A stretch of 64,000 bases of DNA from Streptomyces djakartensis (GCF_014651075.1 NZ_BMWE01000018.1:62001-126000); one strand, 5' to 3'. Positions 50,812-60,080 are shown, counted from the first letter of the stretch. The notes: a model not told the origin generated them from the sequence alone. Numbers and translations are program-made.

Positions 50812-52044
50812 CTATACGACCTCGAGCCGCGGCAGGGGGAAGACCAGTCTGCCGCCGTTGTCCAGGAACTGCTGCTCGCGCTCGACGAAGCCGTCTCGGT
50901 AGATCCACGGCAGGACCAGCAGTTGGTCGGGCTTCCGGGCCTTCGCCTCCTCCTCGGGGACGATGGGGATCCCCGTCCCCGGTGTGAAGCGGCCCGCCTT
51001 CTCGGCGCTGACCTCGCCGATGCAGGGCAGGTCCGCCTCGGTGAGCCCGCAGTACTGCAGGATCACGTTGCCCTTGGTGGAGGCGCCGTAGCCCAGGGTC
51101 TGCAGACCGGCCTCACGGGAGGTGGCGAGGAACTCCCGCAGGGTGTCCCGCTGACCGCGGACGCGCCGGGCGAACGTCTCGAAGGGCGCCATCGTGTCGA
51201 GCCCGAGTTCGCTCTCCCGGGCGCGGATCCGGTCCAGGCCCGCTTCGTCCCGGCGGTGGCGGGTGCCGTTCCTGGCCAGGATCGCGCAGAGGCTACCGCC
51301 GTACACGTCGGTGAGTTCGGCACGGATCACGGTCAGGCCGACCCGCTCCGCCATCCACTCGATCTGCCGCAGCGCGTAGTACTCCAGGTGCTCGTGGCAG
51401 ACGACGTCGTAGGCGTCGGCCTCCAGCATGGCGGGCAGATAGCTCTGCTCCAGAAGCCAGATCCCGTCCTCGGTGAGGATGTCGCGCACGTCCTGCATGA
51501 AGCCCATCGGGTCCGGCAGGTCATAGAACATCGCGATGGAGGTGACGACCTTGGCGCGCCGCGCCCCGAACCGGTTCGCGAAGGTCTCGCGGGAGAAGTA
51601 GTCGGTGATCAGCTCGGCGTTCGGCGGGTACAGCTCGCGGAACTTCGCGCCGGTGGGGTCGATGCCGACCAGTTGGGGCCCGTCGGCGGGATAGCCGCGC
51701 AGCAGCGTCGCGTCGTTGCTGCCGATGTCGACGACCAGGTCACCGGGGCCGGGGTCGGCCAGTTCACGGACGGCGGCGACCTTGCCGCGCAGGTGGTTGA
51801 TCATGAAGGGCCGGATCCCGGACCGGTATCCGTACCCCTCGCCGTACATCAGGCCGGGGTCCGGTGTGTGCCGCAGCTGCACCAGACCGCAGCCTCCGGG
51901 CGAGCACTTGACGAGTTCCAGCGGGATCGAGGGGACGACCTCGTCGCGGCGCGTCGGGAACACCCCGGTGAGCGCCTGTTCTCCCAGGTCCAGTACGGGC
52001 AGCAGCTCCCTGTTGGCGCAGATGCGGCACGCGTTGACGATCAT
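50812..52044 (-). CDS. SAM-dependent NDP-sugar C-methyltransferase (TylCIII/EryBIII-like)
   Basis: A 410-residue methyltransferase with an N-terminal zinc-binding part (CRICANRELLPVLDLGEQAL), a middle SAM domain (DLVVDIGSNDATLLRGYPA, motif I), the conserved HEHLEYY motif, and a C-terminal domain with GYGASTKGNVILQY. This three-part layout is that of sugar 3-C-methyltransferases (EryBIII, TylCIII) which add the branch methyl of mycarose. It is last in the leftward operon, 49 bp after the FkbH-like gene. Confidence 0.92.
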   Translation of the reverse strand: MIVNACRICANRELLPVLDLGEQALTGVFPTRRDEVVPSIPLELVKCSPGGCGLVQLRHTPDPGLMYGEGYGYRSGIRPFMINHLRGKVAAVRELADPGPGDLVVDIGSNDATLLRGYPADGPQLVGIDPTGAKFRELYPPNAELITDYFSRETFANRFGARRAKVVTSIAMFYDLPDPMGFMQDVRDILTEDGIWLLEQSYLPAMLEADAYDVVCHEHLEYYALRQIEWMAERVGLTVIRAELTDVYGGSLCAILARNGTRHRRDEAGLDRIRARESELGLDTMAPFETFARRVRGQRDTLREFLATSREAGLQTLGYGASTKGNVILQYCGLTEADLPCIGEVSAEKAGRFTPGTGIPIVPEEEAKARKPDQLLVLPWIYRDGFVEREQQFLDNGGRLVFPLPRLEVV

Positions 52045-52093
52045 CGGGGTCCTTTCGGGGCGCTCGGCGGTGGCGGCGTGCGATGGCGTCGGC

Positions 52094-53191
52094 TCAGGTG
52101 CGCGCCAGTTCGGGAGCCTCCAGCCGGAGGGTGTCGGCGGGGGGCTGCGCGGAGGGCACGAGGTGCAGCGGGCTGATCCCGGCGGTGCGCTCCAGGGCGG
52201 CCTGGCAGGGGCAGGGGTCGTCGGTGAAGCCGGCGAAGCGGTAGGCCACTTCCATCATCCGGTTGCGTTCGGTGGGGCGGAAGTCGGCGTTCAGATGGAC
52301 TCCGCCGCGGTGCGCCTGGTCGGTGAGCCAGCGCAGGATCGCCGCGCCGGCGCCGAGTGACACCACCCGGCAGGAGGTGGCGAGCAGCTTGATCCGCCAG
52401 CTGCCGGGGAGGCGCTGGAGCAGGACGACACCGACCGCGCCGTAGGGGCCGAAGCGGTCGCTGAGGGTGACGACGAGCACCTCGTGCCCGGGGTCGTCGA
52501 TCAGGTCCCGCAGGTCGTCCTCGGAGTAGTGGACGCCGGTGGCGTTCATCTGGCTGGTGCGCAAGGTGAGTTCCTCGGCCCGGGACAGCTGCTGCGGGGT
52601 GGCGCGGCCGATCCGCATCCTGATGTCCAGCGACCGCAGGAAGTCCGCGTCCGGCCCGGTGAACTCGGCCCGCTCGGCGTCGCGCCGGAACGACGCCTGG
52701 TACATCGACCGGCGGCGCCGCGAGTCGACTGTGACGGTGGCCGGGGTGAACTCCGGGCGGGCCGCGAGGTGCGGGGCCTGCTCGGCGTCGTAGATCCGGA
52801 CCTCGGGCAGGGTGTAGGCGACCTCGGCCCGCTCGACCGGATGGTCGTCGATGAACGCCATGGTGCCGAGGGCGAAGTTGAGCCGTTCGGCGATGGAGCG
52901 GACGGACTCCGACTTGGGGCCCCAGCCGATCCGCGGGAGCACGAAGTACTCCGCGAGGCCGAGCCGTTCGAGTTGCTCCCAGGCGTGGTCGTGGTCGTTC
53001 TTGCTGGCCACGGAGTGGAGGATGCCGCGCGCGTCGAGTTCGGCGAGCGTGTCGCGCAGGCCCGGCAGCAGCCGGACCTCGCCGTGCTCCAGGAGCGTGC
53101 CCTGCCACAGGGTGTTGTCGAGGTCCCAGACCAGACACTTGACGGTGGGCGCGGTGGTGTTCGTGGTCGTGGTGGTGTCGTCACGGCGCAT
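52094..53191 (-). CDS. FkbH-like glyceryl-ACP phosphatase/HAD-IIIC protein
   Basis: A 365-residue FkbH-type protein. The HAD motif VWDLDNTLWQGTLL gives the nucleophile region Asp-x-Asp-x-Thr; the later part (LATSCRVVSLGAGAAILRWL) is the acyltransferase-like domain. FkbH enzymes take 1,3-bisphosphoglycerate, remove a phosphate and load glyceryl onto an acyl carrier protein, the first step to hydroxy- or methoxymalonyl-ACP. ATG 53191 with GGAGGGG upstream is preferred; the frame from 53218 overlaps the ACAD stop. Confidence 0.92.
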   Translation of the reverse strand: MRRDDTTTTTNTTAPTVKCLVWDLDNTLWQGTLLEHGEVRLLPGLRDTLAELDARGILHSVASKNDHDHAWEQLERLGLAEYFVLPRIGWGPKSESVRSIAERLNFALGTMAFIDDHPVERAEVAYTLPEVRIYDAEQAPHLAARPEFTPATVTVDSRRRRSMYQASFRRDAERAEFTGPDADFLRSLDIRMRIGRATPQQLSRAEELTLRTSQMNATGVHYSEDDLRDLIDDPGHEVLVVTLSDRFGPYGAVGVVLLQRLPGSWRIKLLATSCRVVSLGAGAAILRWLTDQAHRGGVHLNADFRPTERNRMMEVAYRFAGFTDDPCPCQAALERTAGISPLHLVPSAQPPADTLRLEAPELART

Positions 53192-53214
53192 GATGTCCCC
53201 TCCGTAAGACGTCA

Positions 53215-54345
53215 TCACGCGGTCGCCACCGCGTGCTGGGCCAGGATGAGTTCGCAGATCTCACTGCTTCCCTCGATGATCTCCATGAGCTTGGCGTCGC
53301 GGTGGGCCCGTGCCACCACGTGCCCGTCGTGGGCGCCGGCCGAGGCCAGCACCTGCATGGCCCGTGCCGAGCCCGCCGCGGCGCCGGTGGCGGCGACGTG
53401 CTTGGCGAGGACGACGGCGGTGACCAGGTCGGGGCTGCCGCGGTCCCACAGGTCGCTGGCGTGCTCGCAGGCCCTGGCCGCGTTCTGCTCGGCGATCAGC
53501 AGTTCGGCGAGGTGCCGGGCGACGAGCTGGTGGTCCGCCAGCCGGGTGCCGAACTGCTTGCGGCCGACGGCGTGCCGTACGGCGGCGGTCAGACAACCGC
53601 GCAGGATGCCCACGCACCCCCAGGCCACGGACATCCGCCCGTAGCTCAGCGCCGTGGTGACGAGCAGGGCGGAGCTGCGGTCGACGCCCCGCAGCAGGGC
53701 GTCGGCCGGCACCCGGACACCGTCCAGGCGGATGTCGGCGTGTCCCGCCGCCCGGCAGCCGTGCGCGTCGGTGATCCGCTCGATCCGTACGCCGGGCGCG
53801 GACGCGGGCACGACGACGGCGCCGACGCCGTCCTCGGTGCGGCCGAACACCACGAGCAGGTCGGCGTAGGCCGCGTTGGTCGTCCACACCTTGGCACCGT
53901 CGACGACGACCTCGTCGCCGGACCGGGTGAGGCGGGTGGCCAGGGCGGACAGGTCGCTGCCCGCCTCCGCCTCGGTGAAGGCCACGGCGGCCAGTTCACC
54001 GCCGGTGAGCCGGGGCACGAGGTCGGCCTGCTGTCCGGCGTCGCCGAGGCGGCGCAGTGTCCAGGCGGCCATGCCCTGGGAGGTCATGACGCTGCGCAAC
54101 GAGCTGCACAGGGACCCCACATGGGCGGTGAGCTCCCCGTTGCGCCTGCTGGTGTAGCCGAGCCCGCCGTGCACGACGGGCGCCTGCGCGCACAGCAGCC
54201 CCCGGGCCCCGAGCCTGCGCAGCACGTCCCGCGGAATCTCCCCGGCCCGGTCCCACTCACCGGCACGGTCGCCGGCCAACTCGGTGAACAGCTCCTCGGC
54301 TTCCCGGTCCGGGCCTGGGGCGGCGGGGGCCGTTGTCTCACTCAC
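53215..54345 (-). CDS. Acyl-CoA dehydrogenase-like, glyceryl/hydroxymalonyl-ACP pathway (FkbI-like)
   Basis: A 376-residue flavoprotein. ACAD motifs: SQGMAAWTLRRLGD, FTEAEAGSDLSALATRL (FAD/substrate), ERITDAHGCRAAG, and the C-terminal IEGSSEICELIL with the catalytic Glu region. In these cassettes the enzyme oxidises the hydroxyacyl-ACP intermediate. The GTG start at 54345 overlaps the ACP stop by eight bases; the product is likely in complex with the ACP. Confidence 0.92.
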   Translation of the reverse strand: MSETTAPAAPGPDREAEELFTELAGDRAGEWDRAGEIPRDVLRRLGARGLLCAQAPVVHGGLGYTSRRNGELTAHVGSLCSSLRSVMTSQGMAAWTLRRLGDAGQQADLVPRLTGGELAAVAFTEAEAGSDLSALATRLTRSGDEVVVDGAKVWTTNAAYADLLVVFGRTEDGVGAVVVPASAPGVRIERITDAHGCRAAGHADIRLDGVRVPADALLRGVDRSSALLVTTALSYGRMSVAWGCVGILRGCLTAAVRHAVGRKQFGTRLADHQLVARHLAELLIAEQNAARACEHASDLWDRGSPDLVTAVVLAKHVAATGAAAGSARAMQVLASAGAHDGHVVARAHRDAKLMEIIEGSSEICELILAQHAVATA

Positions 54346-54658
54346 CGACGGATCCGGGGGCGGGGGCGGAGCCGCGCAGTTTGTTCACCAGGCGCACCAT
54401 CGCTTCGACCGTGCGGAAGTTGTCGAGCATCAGGTCGGCGCCGCTGATGGCGATCTGGTGGGTCTGTTCGAGGTGGACGACGAGTTGCATGGCGAACAGG
54501 GAGGACATGCCGCCGACGGCGAACAGGTCCTGGTCGGGCTCCCAGCGGGTGCGGGTGCGCTCCGCGAGGAAGTCGAGCAGCTCGGCGGCTATGTCCTCGT
54601 CGCTCGGCAGCGGGCCCGCGGTGTGAACGGCGTCCGTCCGGCCGGAGGGCGTGGTCAT
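54338..54658 (-). CDS. Acyl carrier protein (FkbJ-like)
   Basis: A 106-residue ACP. The phosphopantetheine site is FAVGGMSSLFAMQLVVHLEQ: the serine is in GGMSSL. An extra N-terminal stretch of about 18 residues is present. It carries glyceryl and then the malonyl-type unit to the polyketide synthase. Coupled to the 3-hydroxyacyl-CoA dehydrogenase gene by an ATGA overlap. Confidence 0.92.
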   Translation of the reverse strand: MTTPSGRTDAVHTAGPLPSDEDIAAELLDFLAERTRTRWEPDQDLFAVGGMSSLFAMQLVVHLEQTHQIAISGADLMLDNFRTVEAMVRLVNKLRGSAPAPGSVGE

Positions 54659-55521
54659 CGTATGGCCTCCTCGTAGTCGTAGAATCCCCGGCCGCTCTTG
54701 CGGCCGAGATGGCCTCGCCGGACCTTCTCCAGGAGCAGTTCGCTCGGGCGGAAGGCCGCGTCGCCCGTCCTGTCGTGCAGCACCCGCAGCGAGTCGGCGA
54801 GATTGTCCAGGCCGATCAGGTCGGCGGTGGCGAGTGGCCCGGTGCGGTGGCCGATGCAGTCGCGCATGAGCGCGTCCACCGTCTCGGGGGTGGCGCGGCC
54901 CTCCCGTACCAGCTCGATCGCGTCGTTGATCATCCGGTGCAGCAGCCGGCTGGTGACGAATCCGGGCCCGTCGCCGACGACGATGCCCCGCCGGCCGAGA
55001 CCGGCCAGCAGCGTGTGCACGGCCCTCGCCGCGGCGTCGCCGGTGCGCGGCCCGAGGACCACCTCGACGGTCGGGATGAGGTACGCCGGGTTCATGAAGT
55101 GCACCCCCACCAGGTCCTCGGGGTGCGGCACGGCGTCGCCCAGTTCCTCGATGGGAACGCCGGAGGTGTTGCTGACCAGCAGCGTGCCGGGGCCCGTCGC
55201 GGCGGCCAGGCCGGCCAGCACCGCCGCCTTCTCCTTCGGGTCCTCCGTGACCGCCTCGATCACCGCGGACGCTCCCGCCGCGGCGTCCTGCGTGCCGGCC
55301 ACGGTGAGCGGGCCCACGGGCCGGTCCTCGGGCAGCGCGTTCATCATCCGCGCGGTACGCAGCTGGAACCGGACCCGGTCGGGGGCGTCCTCGCGCGCCC
55401 GCGGTGAGCTGTCGATCAATGTCACCGGATGTCCATGACCGACGGCGAGCGCCGCGACGGCCGTGCCCATCACACCCGCCCCCACCACGGCGAGCGGCTC
55501 ATCCGAATTGTTGTCGGACAC
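54655..55521 (-). CDS. 3-hydroxyacyl-CoA dehydrogenase-like, FkbK-type
   Basis: A 288-residue NAD-dependent dehydrogenase. Rossmann motif AVVGAGVMGTAVAALAVGHG is at the start; VSNTSGVPIEELG and HFMNPAYLIPTVEVV are the catalytic His/Asn parts. It oxidises the hydroxyl of glyceryl-ACP in the cassette. First gene in the leftward operon; GTG 55521 has GGAGGG five bases upstream. The shared promoter region with the macrolide glycosyltransferase is upstream. Confidence 0.92.
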   Translation of the reverse strand: MSDNNSDEPLAVVGAGVMGTAVAALAVGHGHPVTLIDSSPRAREDAPDRVRFQLRTARMMNALPEDRPVGPLTVAGTQDAAAGASAVIEAVTEDPKEKAAVLAGLAAATGPGTLLVSNTSGVPIEELGDAVPHPEDLVGVHFMNPAYLIPTVEVVLGPRTGDAAARAVHTLLAGLGRRGIVVGDGPGFVTSRLLHRMINDAIELVREGRATPETVDALMRDCIGHRTGPLATADLIGLDNLADSLRVLHDRTGDAAFRPSELLLEKVRRGHLGRKSGRGFYDYEEAIR

Positions 55522-55755
55522 CGAAACCCTCCAGTTCCCGGACGCTGTTTCTCAGAAATCCACGGCGGATTTCGAGATTGTCTCCCGCGCCGGGCACACG
55601 AACCACGAACCTAACGGGACTCTGTCAGATGGAGACCGCCGAGACCCACTCCGGCCGTAATTCGCGGAACTATGTCATCTCGGTCTTGTGTTTTTCCGTT
55701 CCCGCGCTCATGATTCCGTCGGCCAGTTGCCGCCGACATTTCCGGAGTTTCTCAC
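55522..55755. promoter_or_regulatory. Divergent promoter region with a 19-bp palindrome
   Basis: A 234-bp gap between the FkbK-like and macrolide glycosyltransferase genes. GAAATCC and GGATTTC (55555-55573) form an inverted repeat around five bases. GGAG precedes the glycosyltransferase start. The AT content is higher than in the surrounding genes, as in promoters. It may be bound by the PucR-type activator, but that is inference. Confidence 0.6.
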
Positions 55756-56967
55756 ATGGCTCATATCGCATTCTTCATCCTGCCGGCCGCCGGTCATGTG
55801 AATCCAACCCTGGGGGTGGCCGAGGAACTGGTGGCCCGCGGGCACCGGGTGACGTACGCGCTGTCCGGCGACCTCGCGGAGCGGGCCCGCCTGGTGGGCG
55901 CCGAGGTCGTCACCTATCCGCTGGACCGGGAGCTTTTCCTCGCCCAGATGGTGCCGCAGCAGGACTCCGACGCCTACACCGATCAGGACGAGTTCACCCG
56001 CGTACTGGAGTGGCTGCTGGACATGACGCGGCAGACCCTGCCCGCGCTCGAGCAGGTCTTCGCCGGGGACCGGCCGGATGTGATCGTGAACGATCCCTCC
56101 TCGTTCTGGACGGGACGGCTGCTCGCGGACCGCTGGGACATTCCGGTCATCCGCAGCACTCCGACCTACGCCGTCAACGAGCACTGGTCGCTGCACCCGG
56201 CCGTCGACACCGCGGCACCGCCCGACGACCCCGAGCTGCGCGACCTGCTGGACCGCATCGAGCGGCTGCTGCACGACCAGGGCGCCAAGGGCGACCTCGC
56301 CGCCTTCACCGAGGTCCTGCACGGCGGGCCGGCACTGCTCTACATGCCGCGCTCCTTCCAGTACGCGGGCGAGACCTTCGACGACGACCACCACTTCGTC
56401 GGCCCGTGCCCGCCGGGTGTCGCGCTGCACGGCACATGGTCTCCGCCGGGCGACGGCCGGCCGCTGATCATGGTGAGTCTGGGCACGCTGTACAACGCGC
56501 GGCCGCAGTTCTTCCGCACCTGCGTGGAGGCGTTCCGCGACGAGCCCTGGCACGTCCTGCTGGTGCTCGGCGGCGGCCTGGCCGCACTGGAGCTGGGCTC
56601 GCTGCCCGACAACGTGGAGGTGCGCGACTTCGTCCCGTTCAACGACGTCCTGCCGCATGCCTCCCTGGTGGTGAACCACGGCGGAATGAGCACGTCCATG
56701 GAAGTCTTCGCCCACGAGGTCCCGGTCGTGGCGGTGCCGGTCATGCCGGAACCGCGGGCCACCGCGCGGCGGATCACCGAATTCGGCCTCGGCGCCCAGC
56801 TGCTCGCCTCCGACCTCACCGCCGAGAGTCTGCGGGAGACCGTCCGCGGGGTGCTGGCCGACCCCGGGATCCCGGACCGGCTGCGGCGGATGCGGGACGA
56901 GATCCGGGCGGCGGGCGGCGCGGCGGCCGCCGCCGACGCGATCGAAGGGCTGCTCCCGGCCACCTGA
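55756..56967 (+). CDS. MGT-family macrolide glycosyltransferase (OleI/OleD-like)
   Basis: A 403-residue GT-B enzyme. N-terminal AHIAFFILPAAGHVNPTLGVAEELVARGH and C-terminal LIMVSLGTLYNA and VVNHGGMSTSMEVF are the MGT signatures. In contrast to the DUF1205-type transferase, this family inactivates macrolides inside the producer by adding glucose (OleI, GimA), with an extracellular glycosidase later removing it. The partner glycosidase is not in this window. ATG 55756 has GGAG upstream. Confidence 0.9.
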   Translation: MAHIAFFILPAAGHVNPTLGVAEELVARGHRVTYALSGDLAERARLVGAEVVTYPLDRELFLAQMVPQQDSDAYTDQDEFTRVLEWLLDMTRQTLPALEQVFAGDRPDVIVNDPSSFWTGRLLADRWDIPVIRSTPTYAVNEHWSLHPAVDTAAPPDDPELRDLLDRIERLLHDQGAKGDLAAFTEVLHGGPALLYMPRSFQYAGETFDDDHHFVGPCPPGVALHGTWSPPGDGRPLIMVSLGTLYNARPQFFRTCVEAFRDEPWHVLLVLGGGLAALELGSLPDNVEVRDFVPFNDVLPHASLVVNHGGMSTSMEVFAHEVPVVAVPVMPEPRATARRITEFGLGAQLLASDLTAESLRETVRGVLADPGIPDRLRRMRDEIRAAGGAAAAADAIEGLLPAT

Positions 56968-57130
56968 GGGCCGGCCCGTCATCCCCGGCGGGCGCGCGAC
57001 CGCCTCCCCCTGCGGTTTCCCTTCACGCAGGTTCCCAGGCCGCTCTTCCGCGCGTCGCCGCCTTCCGCGCAGTGCCTTTTCGTCACACCGCGCCTTCCTG
57101 TCGCGACCACTTCCGACCAGCCGGGGGCCC

Positions 57131-57766
57131 ATGATGCTCATCACCGAGACGGCGGTGCTCGACGCCTACCGGGCCGAGCCGGAGCCGATACCGGACCACA
57201 GGGGCGTGTTCTACGAGTCGCTGCGGCACGAGGCGCTGCTGGCCGCCACCGGGCGGCCCCTGCAGGTCCGGCAGGTCCACTTCACGGTCTCCGGGCGCAA
57301 CGTCCTGCGCGGCATCCACGGCACCACGCTGCCGCCCGGCCAGGGCAAGATCGTCACATGTGTACGGGGCGCCGCGCTGACCGTCGTCGTCGACCTGCGG
57401 GTGGGCTCGCCGACCTTTGGCGCCCACGACGCCGTACGGCAGGACGCGCGCTCCGGCACCGCGCTGTGCCTGGCCGACGGGCTGGGCCTCGCCTACCTCA
57501 CCCTCGACGACGACACCTGCATGAACTACCTGTGCACGCAGGAGTACGTCCCCGGCACCATCATCGACATCGACGCGCTCGACCCCGCGCTCGGCCTGCC
57601 GTGGGAGCTGTCGGAGCCCCCGGTACGGTCCGCGCGGGACGCCGCGGCCCCGACGCTGGACGCCGCGGCGGACCGGGGACTCCTGCCCACCTACGAGGAT
57701 TGCCTGCGGGCCTACTGTTCATTTCCGGACACACCTACTTCTGAGAAAGCGGCCAAAAACCGGTAG
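57131..57766 (+). CDS. dTDP-4-keto-6-deoxyhexose 3,5- or 5-epimerase (RmlC family)
   Basis: A 211-residue RmlC-fold protein: RGVFYESLRHEALLAATGRP, then VHFTVSGRNVLRGIHGTTLPPGQGKIVTCV with the catalytic His, and DDTCMNYLCTQEY. Related to EryBVII and TylCVII, which epimerise C-5 of the mycarose precursor. The start is ATG 57131 or the next ATG at 57134. It is separated by 163 bp from the glycosyltransferase gene. Confidence 0.9.
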   Translation: MMLITETAVLDAYRAEPEPIPDHRGVFYESLRHEALLAATGRPLQVRQVHFTVSGRNVLRGIHGTTLPPGQGKIVTCVRGAALTVVVDLRVGSPTFGAHDAVRQDARSGTALCLADGLGLAYLTLDDDTCMNYLCTQEYVPGTIIDIDALDPALGLPWELSEPPVRSARDAAAPTLDAAADRGLLPTYEDCLRAYCSFPDTPTSEKAAKNR

Positions 57767-57899
57767 CCATCGGCGTACGACCTATACAATGGTTTCGCGC
57801 AATCCTGTGCCTCCCCCCATTCCCAGGGCCCCTGGACAAGCACACTAGCGCCCTCTACCCTGCTTAAAGACCGAGCAAAGCATGGAACGAGGGGCGTGC

Positions 57900-59855
57900 A
57901 TGGGTGACCTGGCTTCTGCGGACGGGGAAGACGAAGACACCGAAAACCAGGCAGAAGACTCCTTAGCATTCCTGGAGTTAGTGGCGCGATCCGCACCACG
58001 GGCGGAATACGATCAACTCGTCGCGCTCGCAGAACGCCAGGGCGCCGACGAAAAGCGGTTGCGCCATATGGAGCGGCTCAACCGGCTCGCGCACACCGCG
58101 CACTCGCTGATCGAGTACCGCCGCAACCGCGAGGCCGAGCTGCTGACCCTGATCGACGCGGCGCACGAGTTCGCCGCCACGCGGCACCACCGGGAGCTGC
58201 TGGACGCCGTGCCCCGCCGGGCCCGGCTGCTGCTCAAGGCGGGCGTCTCCTACATCCTCATGGACCTGGCGGACGACGAGGGCGGGCCGGGGATGATGGT
58301 GGGGGGCGCGGACGGCAACGCCACTCCGCTGTTCGTCGGACTCAAGGTGCCCGCCGGCAGCGGACTGGCCGGCATGGTGCGCGCCCGCCAGGCACCCTTC
58401 TGGACCTCCGACTACTTGGCCGATCCGGGCATCCCGCACGAGGACGACATCGACGAGGTCATCCGGGCGGAAGGGCTGCGCGCCGTCCTCGGCGTGCCGT
58501 TACGCGTGGGTGATCACCATCTGGGCGTGCTGTTCATCGCCGACCGTCAGGTCCGGTATTTCAGCCCCAACGAGGTCACCCTGCTGGGGACGCTCGCCGA
58601 TCTCGCCGCCGCCACCATGGAGGGAATCCTGCTGGTGGAGGAACTGCGCGGGGACATCCGGCAGTTGCGTGCCAACGCGTCGAGCGCCGGTGCCGTGCTC
58701 GCGGTCGCCCGCGACTCCTCACGGCTCCAGTCGGACCTCATCGAGGTCCTCCTCGACGGCAGCGGGCTCGACGCGCTGCTGCGCACCGCCGGTGAGGCGC
58801 TGGGCGGCGGGGTGGGCATCTGCGGGGTGCGGGGCGAGCCGCTCGCCGAACACGGGCGGCTGCGCCGGGTCGGCCGCGCCGACCTGCGTACGGCCTGCGC
58901 CGGCGCGCTGAGCTCCGGGCGGCCGGTCCGCGTCACCGACGGTTTCTGGCTGGTCGCGCTGGACCCCGAGGAGCGGGACACCGGCTTCCTGATGGCCGAC
59001 ACGGGCGGCACGGCCGAACACACCGTCGCCCCCCTGCTCGTCGTCATCTCGCAGGCCGTCGCCCTGCATCTGCGCTTGCGGCGCGGCACCCCGGCCAAGG
59101 ACCGCTACCGGCAGGAGTTCTTCGACGAGTTGGTCGGGGCCTTGCCCTCCCTCGAACTGAGGCGGGAACGCGCCCTGATGTTCTCCCTCACGCTGGGCCG
59201 CCCGCATGTCGTGCTCGTCGCGCGCGGCCCGCGGCAGGTCACGCAGGAGTTCGCGGCGTGCGCCACCGCGTACGCGCGCCGGCTGGGGGGACTGCGCAGC
59301 GCGCGGGACGACGCCGTCGTCCTGCTCGTGCCGGGCGACGACCCGGACGCGGCGGCGCAAGATGCCCGGCAGGAACTGTCGGGGCGGTTGAACCACCCGG
59401 TCACCGTGGGAGCCGCCGGGCCCGCCGACACGGTCGACTCCGTGGGCGAGGCGTACCGGGAGGCCACGCAGTGCATGGAGACCCTGCTCGCCCTCGGTGG
59501 TGAGGGCGGCACCGCCTGCGCCTCGGACCTCGGCTTCCTCGGCATGCTGCTGGCCGAGGACAACGATGTCCCGGGGTACATCGACCAGGTCATCGGAGAC
59601 GTCGTCGACTACGACACCGAACGGTACACCGACCTGGTCGGCACGCTGCGAGTCTATCTGGAGTCCGGCAGAAGCCCCACCCGCGCCGCGGACATCCTCA
59701 ACGTCCATCCGAACACGGTGTCCCGGCGGCTGGAGCGCATCTCCCAACTCCTCGGCGATGACTGGCAGACCCCGGACCGCGTACTGGACATCCAACTGGC
59801 CTTACGCCTCCACCAGGTCCGCTCGGCGCTGTCGGGCCGCCGGGGGGCGGCTTGA
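57900..59855 (+). CDS. GAF-domain PucR/SrmR-type transcriptional activator with four TTA codons
   Basis: A 651-residue regulator. The N-terminal coil (about 1-75) leads to a GAF domain (about 85-245: AVPRRARLLLKAGVSYILMD ... FIADRQVRYFSPNEVTLLGTLADLAAATMEGI) and a C-terminal PucR HTH (TRAADILNVHPNTVSRRLERISQLLG). The layout is like SrmR, AcyB2 and TylR-type activators of macrolide clusters. Four in-frame TTA codons occur (57963, 57978, 58500, 59802), so translation should depend on the bldA tRNA. ATG 57900 has GAGGGG upstream; 57882 is the alternative. Confidence 0.9.
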   Translation: MGDLASADGEDEDTENQAEDSLAFLELVARSAPRAEYDQLVALAERQGADEKRLRHMERLNRLAHTAHSLIEYRRNREAELLTLIDAAHEFAATRHHRELLDAVPRRARLLLKAGVSYILMDLADDEGGPGMMVGGADGNATPLFVGLKVPAGSGLAGMVRARQAPFWTSDYLADPGIPHEDDIDEVIRAEGLRAVLGVPLRVGDHHLGVLFIADRQVRYFSPNEVTLLGTLADLAAATMEGILLVEELRGDIRQLRANASSAGAVLAVARDSSRLQSDLIEVLLDGSGLDALLRTAGEALGGGVGICGVRGEPLAEHGRLRRVGRADLRTACAGALSSGRPVRVTDGFWLVALDPEERDTGFLMADTGGTAEHTVAPLLVVISQAVALHLRLRRGTPAKDRYRQEFFDELVGALPSLELRRERALMFSLTLGRPHVVLVARGPRQVTQEFAACATAYARRLGGLRSARDDAVVLLVPGDDPDAAAQDARQELSGRLNHPVTVGAAGPADTVDSVGEAYREATQCMETLLALGGEGGTACASDLGFLGMLLAEDNDVPGYIDQVIGDVVDYDTERYTDLVGTLRVYLESGRSPTRAADILNVHPNTVSRRLERISQLLGDDWQTPDRVLDIQLALRLHQVRSALSGRRGAA

Positions 59856-59992
59856 GGGAGGGCGCTCCGGGGGGGACCTGAAGCGGTGCGCGGCCCTTGA
59901 CGGCCCTCGCCTGCCCGACCCGCGGCAGGCTTGCCCGCGGGCCGGGGTGTGACGAACACGGCGAGCGGAAGTGACCTGGTTGGGCAGCCACC

Positions 59993-60025
59993 CGGGGAGC
60001 CCCGCTCCGCGAGCGGGGCTCCCCG
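59993..60025. terminator. Terminator behind the activator
   Basis: A perfect 15-bp stem (CGGGGAGCCCCGCTC with its complement) around a CGC loop, between the convergent activator (stop 59855) and the transposase-like gene (stop 60081). Confidence 0.85.
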
Positions 60026-60080
60026 CCGACGCGGCCACGTACTCGGCGCATCCCGCCGGGCACCCGGGCGGGGTGTTCCG

